Source: JAQTTT01 sp964565435
GTDB taxonomy: Archaea > Nanobdellota > Nanobdellia > Tiddalikarchaeales > Tiddalikarchaeaceae
Reading direction: 5' to 3'
Length of the DNA stretch: 22,060 nt
Assembly (NCBI GenBank): GCA_964565435.1
Contig: CAZMEY010000008.1
Span: 1 to 22,060, forward strand
Numbering within the stretch: position 1 is the first letter of the stretch; each line of letters opens with the position of its first letter. Shown here piece after piece: positions 13,787-20,278 of the stretch. The position numbers were made by a program, and so were the translations under genes. A model generated the notes under the pieces. It did no database searches. It was not told where the DNA came from and was given only the letters and a program-made list of their open reading frames with translations.

Positions 13787-14116
13787 CTAATAACCAAATA
13801 GTTTATTATATTCTTTATGATTCATTATCCCTAAAACAAATATAATTATTTCAGTTTCATTGCTTGCCAAGGTGTAAAGCATTCTCCAATAGTTAGGAAG
13901 CTCAACCCTAAAGAGATTTGTTATTCCATAATTTTTATAATACTTTTTTGGAATAATATTCTTGGCTATAGGGTTTCCATAATGAGGATTATTTTTTATT
14001 AATCCAAATTTATTAGTAATTGCCTTAATCATAATATTATTATATTTGCAATCATTACAAAAAGTTTCATAACTATTTTTAGCTTCCTCGGACAAAACAA
14101 TCCTCAATTCTTCCAT
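13787..14116 (-). CDS. RelE/ParE-superfamily toxin-like protein
   Basis: A 109-aa protein with the order of elements of a RelE/ParE-fold toxin: an N-terminal strand and helices (LRIVLSEEAKNSYETF), then a basic segment with KNIIPKKYYKNYGI, the central strands LFRVELPNYWRMLYTL (R and W in the core) and IIIFVLGIMNHKEYNKLFGY at the C-terminus. The terminal HKEYNKLFGY string is typical of archaeal members. Toxins of this fold usually cut mRNA on the ribosome or act on gyrase; which, if either, is unknown here. The only neighbour fitting an antitoxin is the convergent winged-helix gene. TATA centred 29 nt upstream, with operator copy 2 upstream of that. Confidence 0.75.
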   Translation of the reverse strand: MEELRIVLSEEAKNSYETFCNDCKYNNIMIKAITNKFGLIKNNPHYGNPIAKNIIPKKYYKNYGITNLFRVELPNYWRMLYTLASNETEIIIFVLGIMNHKEYNKLFGY

Positions 14117-14140
14117 TGCTAAATTTCTTTAAAAAATTAG

Positions 14141-14148
14141 CTTAAATA
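14141..14148 (-). promoter_or_regulatory. TATA box of the RelE-like gene
   Basis: TATTTAAG, centred about 29 nt upstream of the ATG at 14116. Confidence 0.5.
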
Positions 14149-14164
14149 ATAGTTTGGGAAGGGT

Positions 14165-14182
14165 TTCCCCTATTCCCTTAAT
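14165..14182 (-). promoter_or_regulatory. Candidate operator copy 2 (18-bp repeated element)
   Basis: Identical to 13417-13434. It ends 16 bp upstream of the TATA box at 14141-14148. On the other side it directly abuts the TATA box of the RNase H gene (14184-14191), so a bound protein could affect both divergent promoters. Confidence 0.55.
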
Positions 14183-14183
14183 G

Positions 14184-14191
14184 TTTTTTAA
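14184..14191 (+). promoter_or_regulatory. TATA box of rnhA
   Basis: TTTTTTAA, centred about 27 nt upstream of the ATG at 14215. A CAAGGAGA string at 14193-14200 also occurs at 13403-13410. Confidence 0.55.
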
Positions 14192-14214
14192 GCAAGGAGA
14201 AAATATAATTAATA

Positions 14215-14628
14215 ATGGATGAGCTTACAATATTCACTGACGGGGGAAGCAGGGGAAACCCGGGCAATAGTGCCATAGGAATAGTATTCTTGGATAATAA
14301 TAAAAACATTATTTTAAAGCATAAAGAGTTTTTGGGCATTGGAACAAACAATCAGGCAGAATATAAGGCAATAATCAAGGCTTTAAAATTGGCAAAGCAG
14401 TTCAATCCCAAAAAATTGCGCTTTTACTCTGACAGCGAATTGGTTGTCAAGCAATTGAGGAGGGAATATAAAATAAATAACCCTGAATTGAAACTATTAA
14501 ATGATGAGGTTTCAAAATTATCAAAGGATTACTTCTGCTCTTTTGAAAACGTGAGAAGGACCAATGAATTTATATCAATTGCTGACTCATTAGTAAATAA
14601 GGCATTGGATGAAGAATTAAGTTTATAA
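14215..14628 (+). CDS. rnhA: Ribonuclease HI
   Basis: Cuts the RNA strand of RNA-DNA hybrids in replication and R-loop removal. A 137-aa single-domain type 1 enzyme. Catalytic carboxylates are visible: D9 in IFTDGGSRGNPG, E49 in NNQAEYKAI, D73 in YSDSELVVKQL and D124 in ADSLVNKALD. It lacks the basic handle of the E. coli enzyme, as do short archaeal forms, and has R rather than H before the NxxxxxAD motif (VRRTNEFISIADSL). Start at ATG with TATA 27 nt upstream, divergent from the RelE-like gene. The flavodoxin-like gene follows by 26 nt and may be partly cotranscribed. Confidence 0.95.
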   Translation: MDELTIFTDGGSRGNPGNSAIGIVFLDNNKNIILKHKEFLGIGTNNQAEYKAIIKALKLAKQFNPKKLRFYSDSELVVKQLRREYKINNPELKLLNDEVSKLSKDYFCSFENVRRTNEFISIADSLVNKALDEELSL

Positions 14629-14629
14629 T
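14622..14629 (+). promoter_or_regulatory. Possible TATA box of the flavodoxin-like gene
   Basis: TTTATAAT overlaps the rnhA stop codon and is centred 30 nt upstream of ATG 14655; it supports that start over TTG 14631. Confidence 0.4.
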
Positions 14630-14654
14630 ATTGCAAAATATTGAAAATAATATT

Positions 14655-15065
14655 ATGGCAACAGCAATAGTCTACAAGACAATACATGGCTCAACTGCAA
14701 AATACGCCAAATGGCTTGGCGAAGCAATCAAAGCCGACATTTATGACATGGATTTGGCTAAAATCAGCATATTAAAAGATTATGACACCCTAATTGTAAT
14801 GAGCGGAACCTATACAGGAAAAATGGAATGGGTTGATTATCTTAAAAAGAATTGGGATATTATTTTGGGAAAAGAGGTAATAGCTGTTGCGGTTGGGGCA
14901 GTGGCAATGAATCATATTTGGAGCAAGATAAACTATTTTTTCATACCAGGCAAAATTAAAAAGAAAATAAAATATTTCAAGATTTATGGAGACCCTGAAA
15001 ATGGAGGAAATGCCAAAAAAGAAAATTTAAATCCAATAATTAAATATCTGCAGTCCAAAAATTAA
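14655..15065 (+). CDS. Flavodoxin-domain protein (HemG/FldA-like)
   Basis: A 136-aa single-domain flavodoxin-like protein from ATG 14655 (MATAIVYKTIHGSTAKYA). The in-frame TTG 14631 would add eight residues of poor fit. The N-terminal strand and phosphate-binding loop YKTIHGSTAKYA is followed by KDYDTLIVMSGTYTGKM (second FMN-contact loop), a VIAVAVGAVAMNH strand and KIKKKIKYFKIYGDPENGG. The late KIKYFKIYG segment resembles the menaquinone-type protoporphyrinogen oxidase HemG group, but no haem gene is near, so it is probably a general FMN electron carrier or small reductase. Its 3' end overlaps the convergent ASCH gene by 26 bp. Confidence 0.85.
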   Translation: MATAIVYKTIHGSTAKYAKWLGEAIKADIYDMDLAKISILKDYDTLIVMSGTYTGKMEWVDYLKKNWDIILGKEVIAVAVGAVAMNHIWSKINYFFIPGKIKKKIKYFKIYGDPENGGNAKKENLNPIIKYLQSKN

Positions 15066-15417
15066 GCATGCCCTTGTATTTGATTGGAGCTATTTTTTTT
15101 GCATTATTTAATAAAAAACCGTTGCAAGGAATATCATAATCAGCTGCAAAATGCTTATCCTTATCTAAAAATAATTCTTCTCTTGAATTATATTGCTTGA
15201 TATTCACAAGCTCTGCCTTGCCAATTATTGCCCCTACTTTTAAGCTTGAAGGGTCAATCCCTAATTCATAGCATTTCTCAATATTAGTATTCATTGATGC
15301 ATGGATATAAAACTCTCCCCTTAAATTAGTGCTCCACTTTCTTAACTCTATTGTTTTTTTGCCCAATACAATTAATTCAGCCCATGGCTGCTTAAGGGAT
15401 AAAACCTTAACTTTCAT
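15040..15417 (-). CDS. ASCH-domain protein
   Basis: A 125-aa ASCH-fold (PUA-like) protein. The family motif GxKxxExR is at 19-26 (GKKTIELR), preceded by LSLKQPWAELI and followed by KW..LRGEFYIHAS; GAIIGKAELVNI is the characteristic next strand. ASCH proteins bind RNA and some act as RNases or amidohydrolases on modified nucleosides, so a link to RNA processing or base salvage is plausible but not shown. Starts at ATG 15417 with TTAATAAG (15441-15448) 27 nt upstream, inside the end of rluA. Convergent overlap with the flavodoxin-like gene (15040-15065). Confidence 0.9.
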   Translation of the reverse strand: MKVKVLSLKQPWAELIVLGKKTIELRKWSTNLRGEFYIHASMNTNIEKCYELGIDPSSLKVGAIIGKAELVNIKQYNSREELFLDKDKHFAADYDIPCNGFLLNNAKKIAPIKYKGMLNFWTADI

Positions 15418-15430
15418 ATATACTATTTAT

Positions 15431-16099
15431 CTATTGATTGCTTATTAATTTTTCAATATCTTTAGGCAAAGGAGAGATTATTTCATTATCATTTAAGATT
15501 ATTTTATGCAAATGAAGCGCTTGGCGAGAGAGGGGCAAATCAATTTTTTTCCCGTTAATATAATCAAGGAAAATCTTGTCAGAAGCTCCATACATTTTGT
15601 CCCCAACAATTGAATGCCCCACACTTTGCATATGAACCCTTATCTGGTGCTGCCTTCCAGTCAATGGAATTATTCTGCACAAAGTCCTATTATTTCCCGA
15701 GATTATTGGATTGACAATTGTTTTTGCAGGCCTTCCTTCTTTTATTGCTGCCATTTTCCATTTTACAAATTCTCCTTTTATCTCCCCTATTGGGCTTTCT
15801 ATGATTATCTCCTTATCAATTATCCCTTCGCAAACCCCTAAGTATTCCTTGCCAAAAATCTTGGAATCTTTTACTTTATCCCTTTTTTTGGCAAATACAA
15901 CAATTCCTGAGGTTTCCCTATCAATCCTATAAACTGGGTAAACCCTATATCCTAAATCTTTTTCAAGCAATCTAGTCAAAGAGTTGTCAAAATAAAGCCC
16001 TCCTTCATGAACAGGGCAATTCCCTGACTTGCCAATAGCCAAATAATTATCATCTTCAAACAATACAGAATAATAGGAATCAATAACAGGCTCAGCCAT
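15431..16099 (-). CDS. RluA-family RNA pseudouridine synthase
   Basis: Isomerises uridine to pseudouridine in rRNA or tRNA. 222 aa from ATG 16099 (MAEPVIDSYY). The catalytic Asp is in VYRIDRETSGIVVFAK, the RluA-type R-[LI]-D-x-x-[TS]-SG motif. The C-terminal PLTGRQHQIRVHM and GHSIVGDKMYG segments are also RluA signatures. No S4 RNA-binding domain, so a short form. The in-frame TTG at 16117 is rejected because the TATA box ATTTTTAA (16124-16131) is centred 28 nt upstream of the ATG. RluA enzymes are a bacterial/eukaryotic family; archaea mainly use Cbf5, Pus10, TruA and TruD, so acquisition from bacteria is likely. Confidence 0.95.
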   Translation of the reverse strand: MAEPVIDSYYSVLFEDDNYLAIGKSGNCPVHEGGLYFDNSLTRLLEKDLGYRVYPVYRIDRETSGIVVFAKKRDKVKDSKIFGKEYLGVCEGIIDKEIIIESPIGEIKGEFVKWKMAAIKEGRPAKTIVNPIISGNNRTLCRIIPLTGRQHQIRVHMQSVGHSIVGDKMYGASDKIFLDYINGKKIDLPLSRQALHLHKIILNDNEIISPLPKDIEKLISNQ

Positions 16100-16118
16100 G
16101 AAGCAATTGAAATTCAAA

Positions 16119-16131
16119 GCGCATTAAAAAT
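16119..16131 (-). promoter_or_regulatory. rluA promoter: TATA box plus AATGCGC
   Basis: On the minus strand ATTTTTAATGCGC. The TATA part (16124-16131) is 28 nt from ATG 16099. The 12-mer TTTTTAATGCGC is identical in the trm1 promoter, where it is completed to the palindrome AATGCGCATT. Confidence 0.5.
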
Positions 16132-16137
16132 CTTGCC

Positions 16138-16914
16138 TTAAATCTTTTTCTTCAACTTTTTTTCCATCTCTTTAATAAAAAAATTGGCTTCAGCATTCAA
16201 TTTATCAAAATCCTTTCCGGACAATTCATTGATTTTCCTGTACTCAATATCCTTGAATAGCTTCTGCAACTTGGAAAATATGCTTATCAATTCATCATTT
16301 ATTTTCATTCCTTGCAATAATTCCGGAACCTTTGAAGGGCTTGGCGCAACCTGCCCGTAAGCCATTAATGCTGCCTGGCTAGCGTCAAGGCAGGCAAGAT
16401 ATAATTCTTGCGCAGCGCTTAAAATATTTATTTTGCTTCTGTTCAAATGCTGCGAAACCCTTGTTGCGCAATTAAGTATAGCTTCAGGGCTTGGCTTCAA
16501 ATCTCCTTTAAGCAATAAAATCTTCAAAGGGTTGAAAAAGCCAGTGTCAATAATGCTTATTCCATCCCTTAAAATATTAAGCACTACAGGCTCTGAATTG
16601 ATAAGGTTCTGGAAAAAAACAGTCAATGTCACGACATTCAAATGAATCTTGTCATTGATTCTTTTGGCAGCCTCATTTAATTTATTGTTAAAATAAATCT
16701 TGAAATCATTATCGCTTATTACTTCAGAGTCATTGAATATTATTAAAACATCAATGTCTTTGCTCTTTGAATCATTCCTTGAGCTGCTGCCGAAAAATAT
16801 TATGCTTTTTATTACTGATGTGAATTCAGGATAGATCTCTTCAGCGAATTTTGAAGCAACCAAATAATCATTGCCTGACCTGGGATTATTGTCCTGCTGC
16901 TTTTTTGCTGCCAT
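16138..16914 (-). CDS. Nucleotidyltransferase (Pol-beta fold) with helical C-terminal domain, paralogue 2
   Basis: A 258-aa paralogue of the gene at 11253-11993. Signature G42-S43 and D53xD55 in FFGSSSRNDSKSKDIDVLII. Shared landmarks with paralogue 1: the IRD/LRD + YYDTGFF/IIDTGFF region at the core's end, LKPSPEA versus IKPKTED, and the linker GQVAPSPSKVPELL versus GKEPPAPKQIPDAL. The C-terminal 120 residues are helical. N-terminal extension of about 15 polar residues. The substrate is unknown; fused helical domains occur in aminoglycoside-type and MNT/HEPN-type enzymes alike. TTAATAAA at 16938-16945 is centred 27 nt upstream, so it is likely transcribed on its own despite lying only 27 nt after the TIM-barrel gene. 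Confidence 0.85.
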   Translation of the reverse strand: MAAKKQQDNNPRSGNDYLVASKFAEEIYPEFTSVIKSIIFFGSSSRNDSKSKDIDVLIIFNDSEVISDNDFKIYFNNKLNEAAKRINDKIHLNVVTLTVFFQNLINSEPVVLNILRDGISIIDTGFFNPLKILLLKGDLKPSPEAILNCATRVSQHLNRSKINILSAAQELYLACLDASQAALMAYGQVAPSPSKVPELLQGMKINDELISIFSKLQKLFKDIEYRKINELSGKDFDKLNAEANFFIKEMEKKLKKKI

Positions 16915-16937
16915 ATTAATTAATCACTTATCAATCA

Positions 16938-16945
16938 TTTATTAA
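16938..16945 (-). promoter_or_regulatory. TATA box of nucleotidyltransferase 2
   Basis: TTAATAAA, overlapping the stop codon of the TIM-barrel gene and centred 27 nt upstream of the ATG at 16914. Confidence 0.5.
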
Positions 16946-18771
16946 TTTGTTGGAGCGCCGCTAAAACTGTCCCTGTTGTCTTTTCCCGGAGCCTGAGCCC
17001 CAAAAGTGCTTTGCATTCCAGCAAAAGGTCCTCCGAATTGCTGCCAATGAAAATCCGACACCCTGTGCCCGTAAGCAGAGCTCCTCATGGAATATTGGCT
17101 AGACATGTCAACATCAGTGAATGACGGACCCCTTCCAGTTGTATACATTCCACCCATTGCCCTTAAATTATTTCTTGCCCAAACCTTGTCAAACTCGGAT
17201 TCCCCTTCAAATGATTCAGTGACAGCCTGGCCCTGAAAGCCGTTCTCTTTTAATATATCAAGCATCTTGTCAATATTAGCGTTGCCCCTGCCAATCATCA
17301 TGTGGCTATCCTTTCCAAACTCTCCAATATTGTCTGCAATGTGCACGAATTTCACTGCGCCAGTTTTTGCCATTTTTTCAGCCTCTTTTTGCAAATCACT
17401 ATCTGAATAATATTCCCCTGTTTTAGGGTCCTTGATTTTTGACTTAAAAACATTCAAATGCCCTATATCCAATGTAAGCCCTATAATTCTGTTAGCAGCT
17501 TCATCAGCCTCAGCATAGCTAAGATTCTTTTTATTCCTTAACTCCTCAGCAAACTTTTCCCTAGACTTTTTGACTATCTCTATTACCTCACTTGGCTTTC
17601 CAAATTGATTGATAGGCAGATTCTCTAACGCAAGAACTGGCTGAGCCTTTGTCTCATAAGAAGCCATAGCCATCCTTGACAACTGCTCAGGAAATACTTC
17701 TTGAGAAAAATCCTTTGCGCTTGCATAAAGATTTCCGTCTTTTGAAGAACCTTTGATATTAGCTAATTCAGCAGTGGTGCTGTTTATTTCAGTCTTTAAA
17801 TCTTTATAACCATTAACCAAACCCATTAATTCTTTATGTTTATCCAATTTTTTATCTAATTCTTCAAATGCTTTTTTTCTTTTACTTTCATCTTCTTCTG
17901 AAAAAGCTGTTTTTAAATGATTTCCAAAATCCGGTTCAACATTATTTAAATCCCTCTCAATTTGATTCATTTTAATCATTGAATCACTTATTGATTTTTG
18001 AAGTTCATTTAATGAAGTGCTATTCACGGTTTTCAAACTTTTTTCAGGAGTTATTTCAAAAAGGGCATAATCTCCTTTATCTGTATTATTTATTTTTTTA
18101 TATAAACTTTCTTCTGTATCATAATTTTTTGGCAGCCACTTGAAAGTGCTTTGCATGGGTTTAACCTGGCCAGTTGCTCTGTTGATCATTGAGCCAGTTT
18201 TTCCATAAATTGGCTTTCCGTCATTATCCTTATATCCGCTGTCAAACCAATCCTCTTGGCTTGCCAAAGCATTGGTTGGATGGATGGTTATTGGAACATT
18301 ATGCTTTTTAGCATCACTCTCCCCCCAAGCCTTTACAGCAATCTTGTCAGCATTTTCAATAACTCTTTTGAATGTTTTAAAATTCTCCTCCCTTTGCTCG
18401 CCTGAAAAGATTCCATCCTTACCTTCCTCTCCTTTATAGCCCAATACATCTATTATTGGGCCATGAACAGCAAAATTCATCTTGTTGATATTAATCATTT
18501 CACCAGTTGCTTCCAATTGCTGCTTTGATACCAAATCAATCTGCCTAGCCCTGTCCTCCCTTCCAAAAGGTGAGCTGCCTGGGGGATGCATAACCATCAT
18601 GACTGTCTGAAAGCCATGCATTATGGCTTTCTGCGTGGCAGCCAATGGGCCAAAGCCAATGCCTGGCTCTTCACCAATAGTTAATCCAGTAGCTGACAAA
18701 TAGCCCTTGCTTTGCTCAGTAAAATAACTATTAGAATCAGTTCCGGTAAAATATTTAGAGTCAAAAGCCAT
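16942..18771 (-). CDS. Endonuclease IV/xylose-isomerase-type TIM-barrel protein with helical insert
   Basis: A 609-aa protein of the AP endonuclease 2/xylose isomerase-like TIM-barrel superfamily. All nine metal-ligand positions of endonuclease IV can be aligned by motif: H103 (VHGPIIDVLG), H164 (IHPTN), E383 (LENLP), D435 and H438 (LDIGHLN), H477 (VHIAD), D488 and H490 (DSHMMIGRG) and E519 (TESFEG). A three-metal hydrolase or phosphodiesterase site is thus plausible. E. coli Nfo is about 285 aa; here the barrel is split by about 140 residues (216-355, including a predicted coiled coil 255-345) between the second and third ligand groups. A Gly/Ser/Gln/Phe-rich tail (545-609) follows. It could act on abasic DNA, other nucleic acids or a sugar. 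It is 41 nt downstream of a 466-aa unknown gene, with its own TATA. Confidence 0.85.
   Translation of the reverse strand: MAFDSKYFTGTDSNSYFTEQSKGYLSATGLTIGEEPGIGFGPLAATQKAIMHGFQTVMMVMHPPGSSPFGREDRARQIDLVSKQQLEATGEMININKMNFAVHGPIIDVLGYKGEEGKDGIFSGEQREENFKTFKRVIENADKIAVKAWGESDAKKHNVPITIHPTNALASQEDWFDSGYKDNDGKPIYGKTGSMINRATGQVKPMQSTFKWLPKNYDTEESLYKKINNTDKGDYALFEITPEKSLKTVNSTSLNELQKSISDSMIKMNQIERDLNNVEPDFGNHLKTAFSEEDESKRKKAFEELDKKLDKHKELMGLVNGYKDLKTEINSTTAELANIKGSSKDGNLYASAKDFSQEVFPEQLSRMAMASYETKAQPVLALENLPINQFGKPSEVIEIVKKSREKFAEELRNKKNLSYAEADEAANRIIGLTLDIGHLNVFKSKIKDPKTGEYYSDSDLQKEAEKMAKTGAVKFVHIADNIGEFGKDSHMMIGRGNANIDKMLDILKENGFQGQAVTESFEGESEFDKVWARNNLRAMGGMYTTGRGPSFTDVDMSSQYSMRSSAYGHRVSDFHWQQFGGPFAGMQSTFGAQAPGKDNRDSFSGAPTN
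17707..18126 (-). other. AT-rich helical insertion within the TIM barrel
   Basis: Encodes residues 216-355. Hand counts of 60-base lines give 22-30% G+C here (17821, 17881, 18001, 18061) against 52-57% in two barrel or tail lines (17041, 18541). The encoded segment is K/E/N/S/L-rich and coiled-coil-like. Boundaries are approximate. Confidence 0.65.
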
Positions 18772-18792
18772 GATTAATATTAGAGCAAGCTT

Positions 18793-18801
18793 TTTTTAAA
18801 A
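18793..18801 (-). promoter_or_regulatory. TATA box of the TIM-barrel gene
   Basis: TTTTAAAAA on the minus strand, centred 26 nt upstream of the ATG at 18771. Confidence 0.5.
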
Positions 18802-18812
18802 CAATTTTGTTT

Positions 18813-20213
18813 TCACTTATGTAGGCTTAAAGTGGCGCTTTCAGTAGGCAAGCCGTTCTCATCCTTGAATAAGCCATAAGCTTCTTTGGTGTTTGATTTC
18901 ACATTTTCAGTTATTTTTTCCAAATCATTTTGGTACTTGAATTTGGAATACTCCGGCTTTTTATCGTCTTTTTTGCCTAAATTAATCCCGAAAAGCTTGA
19001 ATAACGAAGTAAATGGAAGCGTGAATAGTTCAAGAATGCTCGCAGGTTTTGAATCAGCTTCCTCATCTTTCTTTTCCTTGCCAATAAAATCCTGACCCCC
19101 CAAATATTTTTCCAAATCCTCCTGTATAGCTTTAAGGCTTTCACCCACAATATCCTTGAAAAAATCAATATCCTTCATAGCTTCTGTTTTAACATAATCA
19201 TTATAATCTTCATTGCTCATAACATAAGGGGTATAAGTGATTTTTGTGCCAAACCTGTGATGAAAAGCCCTTCCTCCAGAATCAGTCTGCACAGGATAAG
19301 GCCCTGTCTTGAATTCAAACTCAACATCAACAACTCCAGTCACTAATGAGCCGGCTTTCTCTCCTCCAGCCAAGCATCTAAGCTTTGTCTTAATCAGGCT
19401 GGTATCAAAACCGATTATTAAATCAGGGTCAGTTGTTCCTGAGCCAATATTTAATTGTTGAAGAACATTATAATGGGGCTTAATCCAGTCAAGCTGCAAT
19501 CTAAGACTCTCCACTTGGGATTTCAAATAATTCTTGTTAATCTCCTTTCTTGAAGTCATGTCTTTTTTGAAAGCATTTTTCCATAATTCATATTCCTGAA
19601 ACCTTCCTTTTAGAATCCTCTTAATTCTTTCATTAGCTTTCAAGTCATCAATATCCCCCAATTTAGTGATAGTTAAAAATGAATCAACAAGGCTTGCATA
19701 TTCCATACCTTGGGCAACCTGCATCTGGTACATTCCACCCCTGCCTTTTTTTGAATCAACCTCATCCAAGAATATTCTCCTCAGATTTTGCTCAGCGGCA
19801 AAAACCTCCATCTCATCTTTTGAATCCAATTTGGAGAAGATGTCAAGCACTGAATCAAACTCCCTTAAAGAATACAATAATTTGGTTATTGTCTGGATTA
19901 TGCCATTAATCAAGCCCATTCCCTTATCAACATTCTCTTTGGCATAAGCCCTTCTCTGCGAGATGTCTCCAAAAAATGCGCTAGTGGGGCTGGCATTCAA
20001 ATCAATCCCTATCTTTTCAACGCTTTTAAAAAATATCCTTAACTCATTCAGCGCAAGCCCGTAAAACTTTTCAGGCTTTTCAAAAGGAGAATTATATTCA
20101 AGTTTATACTGGATTTTCCAGCCATTGCTGTCAGCAACCCTGCCTTCTTTTTGAATCTCTTTAATCTTATTCTCAAGATCTTTTCCTGAAAGCTTTTTAT
20201 CATCTTTTGCCAT
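18813..20213 (-). CDS. Uncharacterised 466-aa protein upstream of the TIM-barrel gene
   Basis: I recognise no family. Residues 1-250 look mostly helical (NVDKGMGLINGIIQTITKLL; long charged helices through 240). Residues 262-335 look beta-rich (DLIIGFDTSLIKTKLRCLAG; VDVEFEFKTGPYPVQTDSGG; FHHRFGTKITYTPYV). Residues 340-372 are helical, and a linker of charged residues precedes an amphipathic hydrophobic stretch at 391-412 (SILELFTLPFTSLFKLFGIN) that might touch membrane. No signal peptide. It is first of two same-strand genes with the endonuclease-IV-like protein 41 nt downstream, and divergent from DUF63. TATA TTAATAAA is centred 27 nt upstream of the ATG. Codon use is typical of the window. 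A structural or scaffold partner is one possibility. Confidence 0.85.
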   Translation of the reverse strand: MAKDDKKLSGKDLENKIKEIQKEGRVADSNGWKIQYKLEYNSPFEKPEKFYGLALNELRIFFKSVEKIGIDLNASPTSAFFGDISQRRAYAKENVDKGMGLINGIIQTITKLLYSLREFDSVLDIFSKLDSKDEMEVFAAEQNLRRIFLDEVDSKKGRGGMYQMQVAQGMEYASLVDSFLTITKLGDIDDLKANERIKRILKGRFQEYELWKNAFKKDMTSRKEINKNYLKSQVESLRLQLDWIKPHYNVLQQLNIGSGTTDPDLIIGFDTSLIKTKLRCLAGGEKAGSLVTGVVDVEFEFKTGPYPVQTDSGGRAFHHRFGTKITYTPYVMSNEDYNDYVKTEAMKDIDFFKDIVGESLKAIQEDLEKYLGGQDFIGKEKKDEEADSKPASILELFTLPFTSLFKLFGINLGKKDDKKPEYSKFKYQNDLEKITENVKSNTKEAYGLFKDENGLPTESATLSLHK

Positions 20214-20236
20214 TAAGTAATTTATTACACTTAGGA

Positions 20237-20244
20237 TTTATTAA
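20237..20244 (-). promoter_or_regulatory. TATA box of the 466-aa unknown
   Basis: TTAATAAA, centred 27 nt upstream of the ATG at 20213, immediately next to the divergent DUF63 promoter. Confidence 0.5.
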
Positions 20245-20248
20245 ACTT

Positions 20249-20256
20249 TTTTAAAT
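20249..20256 (+). promoter_or_regulatory. TATA box of the DUF63 gene
   Basis: TTTTAAAT, centred about 27 nt upstream of the ATG at 20279. Confidence 0.5.
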
Positions 20257-20278
20257 CAAGGATTAATCAAATAATTCC

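Noticed and set aside
13417..14182. 18-bp direct repeats as ends or target duplications of a mobile toxin-antitoxin cassette
   Set aside because: The repeats flank the winged-helix/RelE-like pair, but no transposase or integrase is present and the exact 16-bp phase to TATA boxes on both sides fits a regulatory element better.
14631..14654. TTG start adding eight residues to the flavodoxin-like protein
   Set aside because: The flavodoxin fold begins with the strand right after ATG 14655, and the extension has no homology-like features.
16100..16117. TTG start adding six residues to the RluA-like protein
   Set aside because: The extension MNFNCF would lie in the promoter-to-start interval; TATA spacing favours ATG 16099.
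19666..19947. Plus-strand frames of 76-93 codons within the 466-aa gene
   Set aside because: Antisense to a long, consistent gene with a proper promoter; composition is typical of shadow frames.
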